DNA from: Acanthosepion esculentum
Taxonomy: Eukaryota > Mollusca > Cephalopoda > Sepiida > Sepiidae
Length of the DNA stretch: 64,000 nucleotides
Direction of reading: 5' to 3'
Assembly: GCA_964036315.1 (NCBI GenBank)
Contig: OZ038496.1
Location: forward strand, 13,379,883 to 13,443,882
The notes under the pieces are model-generated. The model was given only the letters and a program-made list of their open reading frames with translations, searched no databases and was not told the origin of the DNA. How positions within the stretch are numbered: position 1 is the first letter of the stretch; each line of letters begins with the position of its first letter. Below are positions 10,640-21,800 of the stretch, one piece after another. Both the position numbers and the translations under genes were made by a program.

Positions 10640-11334
10640 TTTCTTTGAGCCTTGAACCTGTATCTGTGCGATTATTTTCGACAGACTTTTGTAGGGGACC
10701 GGCGGGTTAATGTGAGGATAAAATCTCTGAACTAAGACTTCCTGCTGGCCGGTCCCGCTACATAGTAATCTTGGACTATGATGTAGTCCAAAGAAAGCAA
10801 AATAAAACGAACAAGACAGATATATATGTACAAAACAAATATATATTATTAACAAACAGGTTAAAACACGAATTATAAATACATCATTTAAAACATGAAT
10901 AAAACGTTAGTGTCTATATGGAAAGTTATTGTGTGTGTGTTGAGTTGAACTGTCCGTACGGTTGTGAATTTTGTTTTTAGCGTGTTCCCTGAACATGGGA
11001 AACGCTGGTTGTGTATTAGAGTTCACATATTGGAGATGTTAAGAGAAATTTTTGGTACCTCGCCCCACGTGCGAGGTTTCGGCCCGCGGCCGAAATCGAG
11101 GTAGTTGCTCACACGTGGACGTAAGCAGGAAAAAGAGAAAGAGAGAAGGATGAACGAGTATTTATACACGTGGGAGAGAGACCCCTGTTGAAAGGTTACG
11201 AAACGAAGAGGAGATAACCCGATACTTTCATGTTCCTGGCTCCTACTTTTTTAAAACCCTTTTTTTCCCTTCGAGATTGATTTAACTATTGGTAAATCAA
11301 GAATTCGAAGGTTTTTTCGTCACGAATATAGTTA

Positions 11335-11335
<1 letters not shown>
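10640..11335 (-). mobile_element. Possible LTR-like sequence
   Basis: This block is GC-richer than its surroundings, with hairpin-forming stretches ('GGACCGGCGGGTTAATG' against 'GGCCGGTCCCGC') and 'CGGCCCGCGGCCGAAATCG'. On the minus strand a good TATA-box string, 'GTATAAATACTCG', lies near 11,165. These traits recall an LTR promoter, but I found no internal domain, primer-binding site or paired LTR. Weak call. Confidence 0.25.

Positions 11336-11391
<56 letters not shown>
11336..11391. repeat. (TA)n microsatellite
   Basis: About 28 TA repeats. 'AGGGTTGGACAAAATAGTGG' follows directly, which resembles a Tc1-type inverted-repeat tip with no visible partner. Confidence 0.95.
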
Positions 11392-11396
<5 letters not shown>

Positions 11397-11494
11397 TGGA
11401 CAAAATAGTGGGAACAACACTTTTATTTAACTATATTTTTATTTGTCAATAACACAACTTCAAAGATAAACTGGTCTGTATATATGTGTGAATA

Positions 11495-11790
11495 TGCATT
11501 AGCGCAGTGCAGTACTAGACTGGAGTCAAGATCTTATCAGTTTGCAGTTGAACTGGCTAGATGCAGCCGTAGGTTCTATGCTAACAGTTTCTTTTCTCGC
11601 TTATGGTAATCTTTTCTGGTTACATGCTTTCCAAACAATTTTAATCTTTAAAAATATAAATGCAATGTCCTCCTGATTACTCTTATTTTGTTTTCACTCC
11701 CAAGCAATATATTTATTTTCGAACTCTTCAACTGCCCGTAACCCCTCGTGCCTCAGGGCAAGAAATGAACTCGATTAAAAAAATAGAAAA
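11495..11790 (+). mobile_element. LINE 3' end (subfamily B), truncated
   Basis: The plus strand reads the LINE C-terminus with breaks: 'SYQFAVELARCSRRFYANSF', then a Trp and 'LVTCFPNNFNL', then a Lys-Cys-Asn end near 11,660. The following 'CCTCCTGATTACTCTTATTT' 3' UTR recurs at 12,820-13,136 (plus) and, more diverged, at 25,400-25,830 (minus). Nothing upstream of the C-terminus remains. Confidence 0.65.
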
Positions 11791-12200
11791 AAGTACGTTC
11801 TATCATAATCTATGCTAAAATCCTTTGCCACCAAACACTTAGTAAATGACATATAGTTTGATAATAATCATCAAACAATGAAAACATTTCGGTATTCTTA
11901 TATTAATCTCAGTACAAACGATAGGCAGGAAAAATTGTGTATAAACCTATTTCATGTATAGTGTGATCCCTGATACACCGCCTCCAGAAAATATTATCTG
12001 TCTATAGTGCACAGCTGGTCACCGAAAATACATGATTTTTAAATTCATCACATGATTACTTGTCTATAGTGCGACCCAACGATATTTTGCGTAAAAAAGG
12101 ATAAACAAAAACTAGCACTTTACTCGAGTATGTAACGTAGTTTTACATTTAAATTCGTGACTGCAACTGTTGCGTTTCCTTTCTGTGGACAGAGAAGAGT
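11791..12200. other. Nothing recognised
   Basis: AT-rich with a short internal echo ('GTCTATAGTGC' near 11,999 and 12,062). No gene visible. Confidence 0.5.
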
Positions 12201-12206
12201 AATCCT

Positions 12207-12286
12207 TCATTCTTCTTCTTCTTCTTCTTCTTCTTCTTCTTCTTCTTCTTCTTCTTCTTCTTCTTCTTCTTCTTCTTCTTCTTTTT

Positions 12287-12318
<32 letters not shown>

Positions 12319-12575
12319 TCCTCTACTACTACTACTACTACTACTACTTCTTCCTCTACTACTACTACTACTACTACTTCTTCTACTACTACTACTTCTT
12401 CTACTACTACTACTACTACTACTTCTTCTTCTTCTTCTACTACTACTACTACTACTACTACTACTTTTTCTACTACTACTACTTCTTCTTCTACTACTAC
12501 TACTACTACTACTTCTTCTTCTTCTTCTACTACTACTACTACTACTACTACTATTACTACTACATCTTCTTCTTC
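12207..12575. repeat. (TTC)n/(TAC)n trinucleotide array
   Basis: About 27 TTC repeats, then alternating blocks of TAC and TTC triplets with rare TTT or CTC changes. Long open frames exist on both strands (poly-Ser/Thr forward; poly-Arg/Ser or poly-Glu/Val reverse) because no triplet in the array makes a stop in those frames. I do not regard them as genes: no conserved flank or start context supports them. Confidence 0.95.
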
Positions 12576-12782
12576 TATTTGCCATTTTCTTTCAGGACAT
12601 AGACGATCATGTCCTTCCACAACTTTCTATGTCGTGTGTCTTTTAGTATTTATCGCCCATTGTTAAGGCCCCATCTCACCTATCCATCTGCACAAGCTCA
12701 TAGATAAGCGGCTCGCTAACTTCCACTATCCCTCGTGCCCTCAGTATGCCCTGTGAGGGTTCAGTTCAGTGCAAGAGATGAT

Positions 12783-12810
12783 TATATATATATATATATA
12801 TATATATATT
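12783..12810. repeat. Short (TA)n run
   Basis: About 14 TA repeats at the left edge of the second subfamily-B LINE tail. Confidence 0.9.
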
Positions 12811-12819
12811 CTATAAATA

Positions 12820-13135
12820 CTTTCAAGATTATTATAGGGATGAGCTCTTCGCTGTGATACCTAGACTTTTTGAATTTAAACACAGTACTAAACTGGCAGC
12901 AAAATCTCATCAATTTACAGTTGAGTTGGCTAGATGTGACCGTCAATTCTATGCTAACAGTTTTCTTTTGTCTCGCTTATGGTACTCCCTTCTAGTTACA
13001 CGCTTTCCAACCAATTTCAATCTTTAAAAATGGCAATGCAATGTCCTCCTGATTACTCTTATTCTTTTCTCGCTCCTAAGCAATATTTCTTATTTCTAAC
13101 TCTTCAACTGCCTGTAACCCTTGAGCCCCAGGCGA

Positions 13136-13136
<1 letters not shown>
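12820..13136 (+). mobile_element. LINE 3' end (subfamily B), second copy
   Basis: 'SHQFTVELARCDRQFYANSF' near 12,905-12,965, then 'LLVTRFPTNFNL' and the same 3' UTR as at 11.7 kb, ending in a (TA)n run. It includes the Phe-Glu-Phe-Lys segment just before (near 12,870). Stops are present. It sits about 1.3 kb from the first copy in the same orientation. Confidence 0.65.

Positions 13137-13188
<52 letters not shown>
13137..13188. repeat. (TA)n microsatellite, left flank of a Tc1-like element
   Basis: About 25 TA repeats ending directly at the transposon tip. A second TA run starts at the other end of the element (14,134). Confidence 0.97.
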
Positions 13189-13189
<1 letters not shown>

Positions 13190-14130
13190 AGTGCTGTTCG
13201 ATAAAAGTGATTCACCTGATTTTTTTTACTAAAAATATTTTTTGTCTATTGTTTTTGGGGTTAAAATAATTTTTAATCTTACTAATATAAAGACCTCTTC
13301 CCGACCACCTAGGAAAAACGTTTATTCACCCTAAGGTATTCTACTGATAATTATAAATTTGGATATAAATGAGATTCAGGGGGAAAAAACTTTGTGCAAA
13401 AAAGTGACTCAGATATCGCCTTCTAATGATTAAACTGGTAAATTTAAAGAGCTTTTGACAAAATATTGAAAACTATTTTACAATACACTCAGAACAATAT
13501 TCTAGAGAATTCTAGAACAGCTTAAATTAAATCTAGAGTATTCCAGAATATACCAGAAAGCCTCATACAGTATAAAAACAGCTTGAAATAGCCACTCAAG
13601 TCACTAACCAGATGAAAGGGTACAAACACGCATCAGAACCACTTAAGGTATTTATTATTGCCCTCTCAAAAGCAGGCAAGTCTACATGAGAAATTGCAGA
13701 AATTGCTATAACCTCGCAATCAACTGTCTCTCGAGTGCTTAGGGCACATAATGATGCCACTCCTGCTCCAAGGAAGGAAACAAGGGGACGAAAGAAAAAG
13801 ATTGATGATAGAACTGGCAGTGTAATCAAGAGAGAAGTTGCGAAGAATAGGACTATAACTAGCCAAGAAATTGCAGCCAGTCTAAGCGAAGAGCAAGGTG
13901 TTAGTCTCGCCTCTTCAACAGTTCCGTCGGTGGCTGTTAGAACAAGGCTACAAATCTTGTACACGAAGGTTTAAGCCGCTAATAAGCAAAGCCAACAAAG
14001 CCAAGAGACTTGAATGGGCTCACTATTACAAAAATTTCACCGTAAAAGACTGGAAGAATGTTCTCTTCTCCGATGAAACGAAAGTTGAGCTAAATTCAAA
14101 GAATAAGGTGAGTCATTTTTTATCGAACAG

Positions 14131-14133
<3 letters not shown>
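13189..14133 (+). mobile_element. Tc1-like transposon, internal-deletion derivative, copy 1
   Basis: The tips are inverted: 'CAGTGCTGTTCGATAAAAGT' with 'GATTCACCT' on the left, and on the right 'GTGAGTCATTTTTTATCGAA' followed by 'CAGCAC'. The element is about 945 bp, shorter than the usual 1.2-1.7 kb of Tc1 elements, because the coding region jumps straight from the first catalytic Asp region to the right terminal repeat. It is embedded in a (TA)n microsatellite, as expected for an element that targets TA. A second copy with the same deletion is at 50,648-51,578. Confidence 0.85.
13612..14112 (+). pseudogene. Tc1-like transposase, N-terminal half only, disabled
   Basis: Reading from the ATG at 13,612, the frame gives 'MKGYKHASEPLKVFIIALSK', a first helix-turn-helix, then a TGA at about 13,687 where the 50.9-kb copy has an Arg codon. 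A 'RKETRGRKKKIDDRTG' AT-hook-like linker and a second helix-turn-helix ('SQEIAASLSEEQGVSLASST') follow. A one-base insertion near 13,921 shifts the frame. The final part, 'WKNVLFSDETKVELN', contains the first Asp of the DDE/D triad (about 14,075). The rest of the catalytic domain is missing. It can bind DNA at most, and given the stop and frameshift probably makes nothing. Confidence 0.85.

Positions 14134-14190
<57 letters not shown>
14134..14190. repeat. (TA)n microsatellite, right flank of the Tc1-like element
   Basis: TA repeats with one CA interruption, starting at the element's last base. Confidence 0.95.
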
Positions 14191-14197
<7 letters not shown>

Positions 14198-14249
14198 ATC
14201 TCCCAGAAAAGCTCCCAGGATAACATTAGTGGTAATGGTGTCTTCATCT

Positions 14250-14820
14250 AGCTAATGTCTTACCAATATGTGGGAGGTACTTCTAGCAGGTATATACTTG
14301 CGTAGGCGTTATTTCTTATTGTGTGTCTATTTACGTGTTTCTAGACACTTCCTGAGCTGAAATTGATTGGGCTCAGGAGAAAATGTGGTGAAACGAAGTT
14401 AGGAAGATTGTATAGTGTCAATCTTTAAACTAGCATTGAAAATCAGCATTGAAACAGTTTAAGTGTACACAGCTAAATATCCGCGCGTTCTGTATGATAA
14501 AAATATAGGTTTACGGTCTGTTGTATTTATGCGATAAAGCGCTCAATATCAGAGATACAGTGCATGTAAATATAAAAGTGGACATTAAGGTCAACACTCA
14601 ACGGTGACAGTCTGTTTCATGCTTAAACACAGTCTTCATGAAAGTTGCGTTTAAGCAGGAAATACACTGGGTGTTGACCTCAATGTCCACTTTTATATAG
14701 GTTTAATAAGAATAAATAGGCCCGCCTATCATCCTGTTCACATCCTCCGCGGGCTTTTAAACAAGAGTAGAGGTTTATCTCTTGTTTCCTGTTTTGGGTT
14801 GGGCTTCCGGTATTTCTAGG
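14250..14820 (+). repeat. Dispersed repeat, copy B, with an internal hairpin
   Basis: Matches 5,648-6,125 block for block ('CTGAGCTGAAATTGATTGGG', 'CTTTAAACTAGCATTGAAAA', then the LINE-type 3' UTR 'CGCCTATCATCCTGTTCACA'). Inside it, 14,568-14,697 is a near-palindrome: 'AAAAGTGGACATTAAGGTCA' against 'TGACCTCAATGTCCACTTTT', with further pairing toward the centre. Copy A lacks the second arm of the hairpin. Confidence 0.65.
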
Positions 14821-15408
14821 TGGCATATATGCGAGGTATTTCTGATGCACCCTGTATTTCGTGACATAGCCATCCATTTTGTTTTATTGCTATTGTTTTT
14901 TATTTTTGTAATTTTTTGCAGATATTTATATTTAAATAAGTTAAAATGCGTGAACGGTTTTATTTCAAAGGACGACGAATTATTGGAACATGGATGAAAG
15001 GATTTTCAACCAATAAATCTGGCGAAATATGTAATGTTTCGAGAAATACAACCTCTAAAATAATGTTGGTATTACAAAACCAAGGTAAAACCAGCTATAA
15101 CAACCATAATACTTAGCTCACATAGAGTGACCACAGAATAAGGAAAAGAGTTTCGCACAATACCGCAAGTTGCTACAAAACCAAAACATTAACATAAAAA
15201 CTCGAGTCATGTTCTTAAATAGCGTCGTTAGATCGAAACATTTATATGGATGTCATGCACATAGTCAAATTGTCAACTCTATACAACCACTTTCTCAGAT
15301 AGGTGGTTAAAAGTGGCGACGAGCTAATGAAGCGAGAAACATCCTTCGTGGACTCTGGCGCTACAGAATCATGAACAAGATACTATAAAATAACATAAAA
15401 TACATCAC
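14821..15408. other. Nothing recognised
   Basis: AT-rich sequence with short open frames of no recognisable content. Confidence 0.5.
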
Positions 15409-15813
15409 TTGAGGGAGGGTTTCCAAAAACTGAAATGGATATCGCGTGTAAGTCGAAGAGAAAATAATGAACTAATCAAGACGTTGACTTTCTGCGCTAC
15501 TTCAACGGAAATGTTATCAAGAAAATCCCCACCTCTAGTAGAAAGAGCGATAACAGTTACTGGACTTGAGAAAATATATTTTCCTGAAAAAGATTTTAAC
15601 AGAAAGATTTTATCAACATCAAACGGAAGTGGGACTGGCTGCTCGATCAATGAATACCAAATGTTTCCTTATAGGGAAACGTGTAATATTACTATTGCCA
15701 TTATGATTCTGCCTAAAAGCCATCGAATTAAAACAGCAAAATTGACAGTAGAGCTAAATGTTGCCAATCCTGTGTTAACGGAAAAAGTTCGTTGCGAGCT
15801 CCATAAGAAATAA
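15409..15813 (+). CDS. Unrecognised ORF containing a founder-like satellite unit
   Basis: A 134-codon open frame from ATG at 15,409 to TAA at 15,811. I do not recognise the product. Residues about 45-85 ('ERAITVTGLEK' and later 'GTGCSINEYQ') correspond to one diverged unit of the satellite that follows. In this copy the unit is fully open, whereas array units carry TAA at the equivalent of a Ser codon ('ATTTTATAA' against 'ATTTTATCAACA'). The sequence just after the founder unit ('CCTTATAGGGAAACGT') recurs at the far right end of the array (24,340). There is no signal peptide or clear membrane segment. It could be a short exon of a decayed gene or element, or a chance ORF; expression evidence would be needed. 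Confidence 0.25.
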   Translation: MREGFQKLKWISRVSRRENNELIKTLTFCATSTEMLSRKSPPLVERAITVTGLEKIYFPEKDFNRKILSTSNGSGTGCSINEYQMFPYRETCNITIAIMILPKSHRIKTAKLTVELNVANPVLTEKVRCELHKK

Positions 15814-15879
15814 AAGTTTGAGGGGGAAAACTCATCATTACAGTAAAGAGAAATAACAGCTACTGAATGAATGCCGACT

Positions 15880-18800
15880 GGAAAGAGCAATAACAGTTAG
15901 TGGACTTGAGAAATCTATTTTCCTAAGAATTGTTTTAAGAGAAAGATTTTATAAATTTCAACCAAAATTAGCACTGGCTGTTCGGTCAATGAATGCCAAA
16001 TGAAAAGAGCAATAACAGTTAGTGGACTTGAGAAATCTATTTTCCTAAGAATTGTTTTAAGAGAAAGATTTTATAAATTTCAACCAAAAGTAGCACTGGC
16101 GGCTCGGTCAATGAATGCCGACTGGAAAGAGCAATAACAGTTAGTGGACTTGAGAAATCGATATTCCTGAAGAATTGTTTTAAGAGAAAGATTTTATAAA
16201 TTTCAACCAAAAGTAGCACTGGCTGCTCCGTCAATGAATGCAGACTGGAAAGAGCAATAACAGTTAGTGGACTTGAGAAACCTATTTTCCTGAAGAATTG
16301 TTTTAAGAGAAAGATTTTACAAATTTCAACCAAAAGTAGCACTGACTGCTCAGTCAATGAATGTCGAATGGAAAGAGCAATAACAGTTAGTGGACTTGAG
16401 AAACCTATTTTCCTAAGAATTCTTTTAAGAGAAAGATTTTATAAATTTCAACCAAAAGTAGCATTGGCGGCTCAGTCAATGAATGTCGAATGGAAAGAGC
16501 AATAACAGTTAGTGGACTTGAGAAATGTATTTTCCTAAGAATTGTTTTAAGAGAAAGGTTTTATAAATTTCAACCAAAAGTAGCACTGGCGGCTCAGTCA
16601 ATGAATGTCGAATGGAAAGAGCAATAACAGTTAGTGGACTTCAGAAACCTATTTTCCTAAGAAATGTTTTAAGAGAAAGATTTTATAAATTTCAACCAAA
16701 AGTAGCACTGACTGCTCGGTCAATGAATGCCGACTGGAAAGAGCAATAACAGTTAGTGGACCTGAGAAATCGATTTTCCTGAAGATTGTTTTAAGAGAAA
16801 GATTTTATAAATTTCAACCAAAAGTAGCACAGGCTGCTTGGGGAATGAATGCCAAATGAAAAGAGCAATAACAGTTAGTGGACTTGAGAAATATATTTTC
16901 CTAAGAATTGTTTTAAGAGAAAGATTTTATAAATTTCAACCAAAAGTAGCACTGGCTGCTCAGTCAATGAATGCCGACTGGAAAGAGCAATAACAGTTAG
17001 TGGACTTGAGAAATCTATTTTCCTAAGAATTGTTTTAAGAGAAAGATTTTATAAATTTCAACCAAAATTAGCACTGGCTGTTCGGTCAATGAATGCCAAA
17101 TGAAAAGAGCAATAACAGTTAGTGGACTTGAGAAATCTATTTTCCTAAGAATTGTTTTAAGAGAAAGATTTTATAAATTTCAACCAAAAGTAGCACTGGC
17201 GGCTCGGTCAATGAATGCCGACTGGAAAGAGCAATAACAGTTAGTGGACTTGAGAAATCGATATTCCTGAAGAATTGTTTTAAGAGAAAGATTTTATAAA
17301 TTTCAACCAAAAGTAGCACTGGCTGCTCCGTCAATGAATGCAGACTGGAAAGAGCAATAACAGTTAGTGGACTTGAGAAACCTATTTTCCTGAAGAATTG
17401 TTTTAAGAGAAAGATTTTACAAATTTCAACCAAAAGTAGCACTGACTGCTCAGTCAATGAATGTCGAATGGAAAGAGCAATAACAGTTAGTGGACTTGAG
17501 AAACCTATTTTCCTAAGAATTCTTTTAAGAGAAAGATTTTATAAATTTCAACCAAAAGTAGCATTGGCGGCTCAGTCAATGAATGTCGAATGGAAAGAGC
17601 AATAACAGTTAGTGGACTTGAGAAATGTATTTTCCTAAGAATTGTTTTAAGAGAAAGGTTTTATAAATTTCAACCAAAAGTAGCACTGGCGGCTCAGTCA
17701 ATGAATGTCGAATGGAAAGAGCAATAACAGTTAGTGGACTTCAGAAACCTATTTTCCTAAGAAATGTTTTAAGAGAAAGATTTTATAAATTTCAACCAAA
17801 AGTAGCACTGGCGGCTCGGTCAATGAATGCCGACTGGAAAGAGCAATAACAGTTACTGGAGTTGAGAAATCGATTTTCCTGAAGAATTGTTTTAAGAGAA
17901 AGATTTTATAAATTTCAACCAAAAGTAGCACTGGCTGCTCGGTCAATGAATCCCAAATGAAAAGAGCAATAACAGTTAGTGGACTTGAGAAATCTATTTT
18001 CCTAAGAATTGTTTTAAGAGAAAGATTTTATAAATTTCAACCAAAAGTAGCACTGACTGCTCGGTCAATGAATGCCGACTGGAAAGAGCAATAACAGTTA
18101 GTGGACTTGAGAAATCGATTTTCCTGAAGAATTGTTTTAAGAGAAAGATTTTATAAATTTCAACCAAAAGTAGCACAGGCTGCTTGGGCAATGAATGCCA
18201 AATGAAAAGAGCAATAACAGTTAGTGGACTTGAGAAATCTATTTTCCTGAAGAATTGTTTTAAGAGAAAGATTTTATAAATTTCAACCAAATGTAGCACT
18301 GGCTGCTCGGCCAATGAATCCCAAATGAAAAGAGCAATAACAGTTAGTGGACTTGAGAAATCTATTTTCCTAAGAATTGTTTTAAGAGAAAGATTTTATA
18401 AATTTCAACCAAAAGTAGCACTGGCGGCTCGGTCAATGAATGCCGACTGGAAAGAGCAATAACAGTTACTGGAGTTGAGAAATCGATTTTCCTGAAGAAT
18501 TGTTTTAAGAGAAAGATTTTATAAATTTCAACCAAAAGTAGCACTGGCTGCTCGGTCAATGAATCCCAAATGAAAAGAGCAATAACAGTTAGTGGACTTG
18601 AGAAATCTATTTTCCTAAGAATTGTTTTAAGAGAAAGATTTTATAAATTTCAACCAAAAGTAGCACTGACTGCTCGGTCAATGAATGCCGACTGGAAAGA
18701 GCAATAACAGTTAGTGGACTTGAGAAATCGATTTTCCTGAAGAATTGTTTTAAGAGAAAGATTTTATAAATTTCAACCAAAAGTAGCACAGGCTGCTTGG

Positions 18801-21800
18801 GCAATGAATGCCAAATGAAAAGAGCAATAACAGTTAGTGGACTTGAGAAATCTATTTTCCTGAAGAATTGTTTTAAGAGAAAGATTTTATAAATTTCAAC
18901 CAAATGTAGCACTGGCTGCTCGGCCAATGAATCCCAAATGAAAAGAGCAATAACAGTTAGTGGACTTGAGAAATATATTTTCCTAAGAATTGTTTTAAGA
19001 GAAAGATTTTATAAATTTCAACCAAAAGTAGCACTGACTGCTCGGTCAATGAATGCCGACTGGAAAGAGCAATAACAGTTAGTGGACTTAAGAAATCGAT
19101 TCTCCTGAAGAATTGTTTTAAGAGAAAGATTGTATAAATTTCAACCAAAAGTAGCACTGGCTGCTCGGTCAATGAATGCCGACTGGAAAGAGCAATAACA
19201 GTTAGTGGACTTGAGAAATCGATTTTCCTGAAGAATTGTTTTAAGAGAAAGATTTTATAATTTTCAAGCCAAAAGTAGCACTGGCTGCTCGGTCAATGAA
19301 TGCCAAATGAAAAGAGCAATAACAGTTAGTGGACTTGAGAAACCTATTTTCCTGAAGAATTGTTTTAAGAGAAAGATTTTATAAATTTCAACCAAAAGTA
19401 GCACTGGCTGCTCGGTCAATGAATGCCAAATGGAAAGAGCAATAACAGTTAGTGGACTTGAGAAATCTATTTTCCTAAGAATTGTTTTAAGAGAAAGATT
19501 TTATAAATTTCAACCAAAAGTAGCACTGACTGCTCGGTCAATGAATGCCGACTGGAAAGAGCAATAACAGTTAGTGGACTTGAAAAATCTATTTTCCTAA
19601 GAATTGTTTTAAGAGAAAGATTTTATAAATTTCAACCAAAAGTAGCACTGACTGCTCGGTCAATGAATGCCGACTGGAAAGAGCAATAACAGTTAGTGGA
19701 CTTGAGAAATCGAATTTCCTGAAGAATTGTTTTAAGAGAAAGATTTTATAAATTTCAACCAAAAGTAGCACTGGCTGCTCGGTCAATGAATGCCAAATGA
19801 AAAGAGCAATAACAGTTAGTGGACTTGAGAAACCTATTTTCCTGAAGAATTGTTTTAAGAGAAAGATTTTATAAATTTCAACCAAAAGTAGCACTGGCTG
19901 CTCGGTCAATGAATGCCAAATGAAAAGAGCAATAACAGTTAGTGGACTTGAGAAATCTATTTTCCTAAGAATTGTTTTAAGAGAAAGATTTTATAAATTT
20001 CAAGCCAAAAGTAGCACTGGCTGCTCGGTCAATGAATGCCAAATGAAAAGAGCAATAACAGTTAGTGGACTTGAGAAATCTATTTTCCTAAGAATTGTTT
20101 GAAGAGAAAGATTTTATAAATTTCAACCAAAAGTAGCACTGGCTGCTCAGTCAATGAATGCCGACTGGAAAGAGCAATAACAGTTAGTGGACTTGAGAAA
20201 TCGATTTTCCTGAAGAATTGTTTTAAGAGAAAGATTTTATAAATTTCAAGCCAAAAGTAGCACTGGCTGCTCGGTCAATGAATGCCAAATGAAAAGAGCA
20301 ATAACAGTTAGTGGACTTGAGAAACCTATTTTCCTGAAGAATTGTTTTAAGAGAAAGATTTTATAAATTTCAACCAAAAGTAGCACTGGCTGCTCGGTCA
20401 ATGAATGCCAAATGGAAAGAGCAATAACAGTTAGTGGACTTGAGAAATCTATTTTCCTAAGAATTGTTTTAAGAGAAAGATTTTATAAATTTCAACCAAA
20501 AGTAGCACTGACTGCTCGGTCAATGAATGCCGACTGGAAAGAGCAATAACAGTTAGTGGACTTGAGAAATCTATTTTCCTAAGAATTGTTTTAAGAGAAA
20601 GATTTTATAAATTTCAACCAAAAGTAGCACTGACTGCTCGGTCAATGAATGCCGACTGGAAAGAGCAATAACAGTTAGTGGACTTGAGAAATAGAATTTC
20701 CTGAAGAATTGTTTTAAGAGAAAGATTTTATAAATTTCAACCAAAAGTAGCACTGGCTGCTCGGTCAATGAATGCCCAATGAAAAGAGCAATAACAGTTA
20801 GTGGACTTGAGAAACCTATTTTCCTGAAGAATTGTTTTAAGAGAAAGATTTTATAAATTTCAACCAAAAGTAGCACTGGCTGCTCGGTCAATGAATGCCA
20901 AATGAAAAGAGCAATAACAGTTAGTGGACTTGAGAAATCTATTTTCCTAAGAATTGTTTTAAGAGAAAGATTTTATAAATTTCAAGCCAAAAGTAGCACT
21001 GGCTGCTCGGTCAATGAATGCCAAATGAAAAGAGCAATAACAGTTAGTGGACTTGAGAAATCTATTTTCCTAAGAATTGTTTGAAGAGAAAGATTTTATA
21101 AATTTCAACCAAAAGTAGCACTGGCTGCTCAGTCAATGAATGCCGACTGGAAAGAGCAATAACAGTTAGTGGACTTGAGAAATCGATTTTCCTAAGAATT
21201 GTTTTAAGAGAAAGATTTTATAAATTTCAACCAAAAGTAGCACTGGCGGCTCGGTCAATGAATGCCGACTGGAAAGAGCAATAACAGTTACTGGAGTTGA
21301 GAAATCGATTTTCCTGAAGAATTGTTTTAAGAGAAAGATTTTATAAATTTCAACCAAAAGTAGCACTGGCTGCTCGGTCAATGAATCCCAAATGAAAAGA
21401 GCAATAACAGTTAGTGGACTTGAGAAATCTATTTTCCTAAGAATTGTTTTAAGAGAAAGATTTTATAAATTTCAACCAAATGTAGCACTGACTGCTCGGT
21501 CAATGAATGCCGACTGGAAAGAGCAATAACAGTTAGTGGACTTAAGAAATCGATTCTCCTGAAGAATTGTTTTAAGAGAAAGATTGTATAAATTTCAACC
21601 AAAAGTAGCACTGGCTGCTCGGTCAATGAATGCCGACTGGAAAGAGCAATAACAGTTAGTGGACTTGAGAAATCGATTTTCCTGAAGAATTGTTTTAAGA
21701 GAAAGATTTTATAAATTTCAAGCCAAAAGTAGCACTGGCTGCTCGGTCAATGAATGCCAAATGAAAAGAGCAATAACTGTTAGTGGACTTGAGAAACCTA

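Noticed and set aside
12112..12666. Ser/Thr-rich, Arg/Ser-rich and Glu/Val-rich frames of 137-169 codons
   Set aside because: Direct translations of the TTC/TAC array in three frames; the few flanking codons show no gene features.
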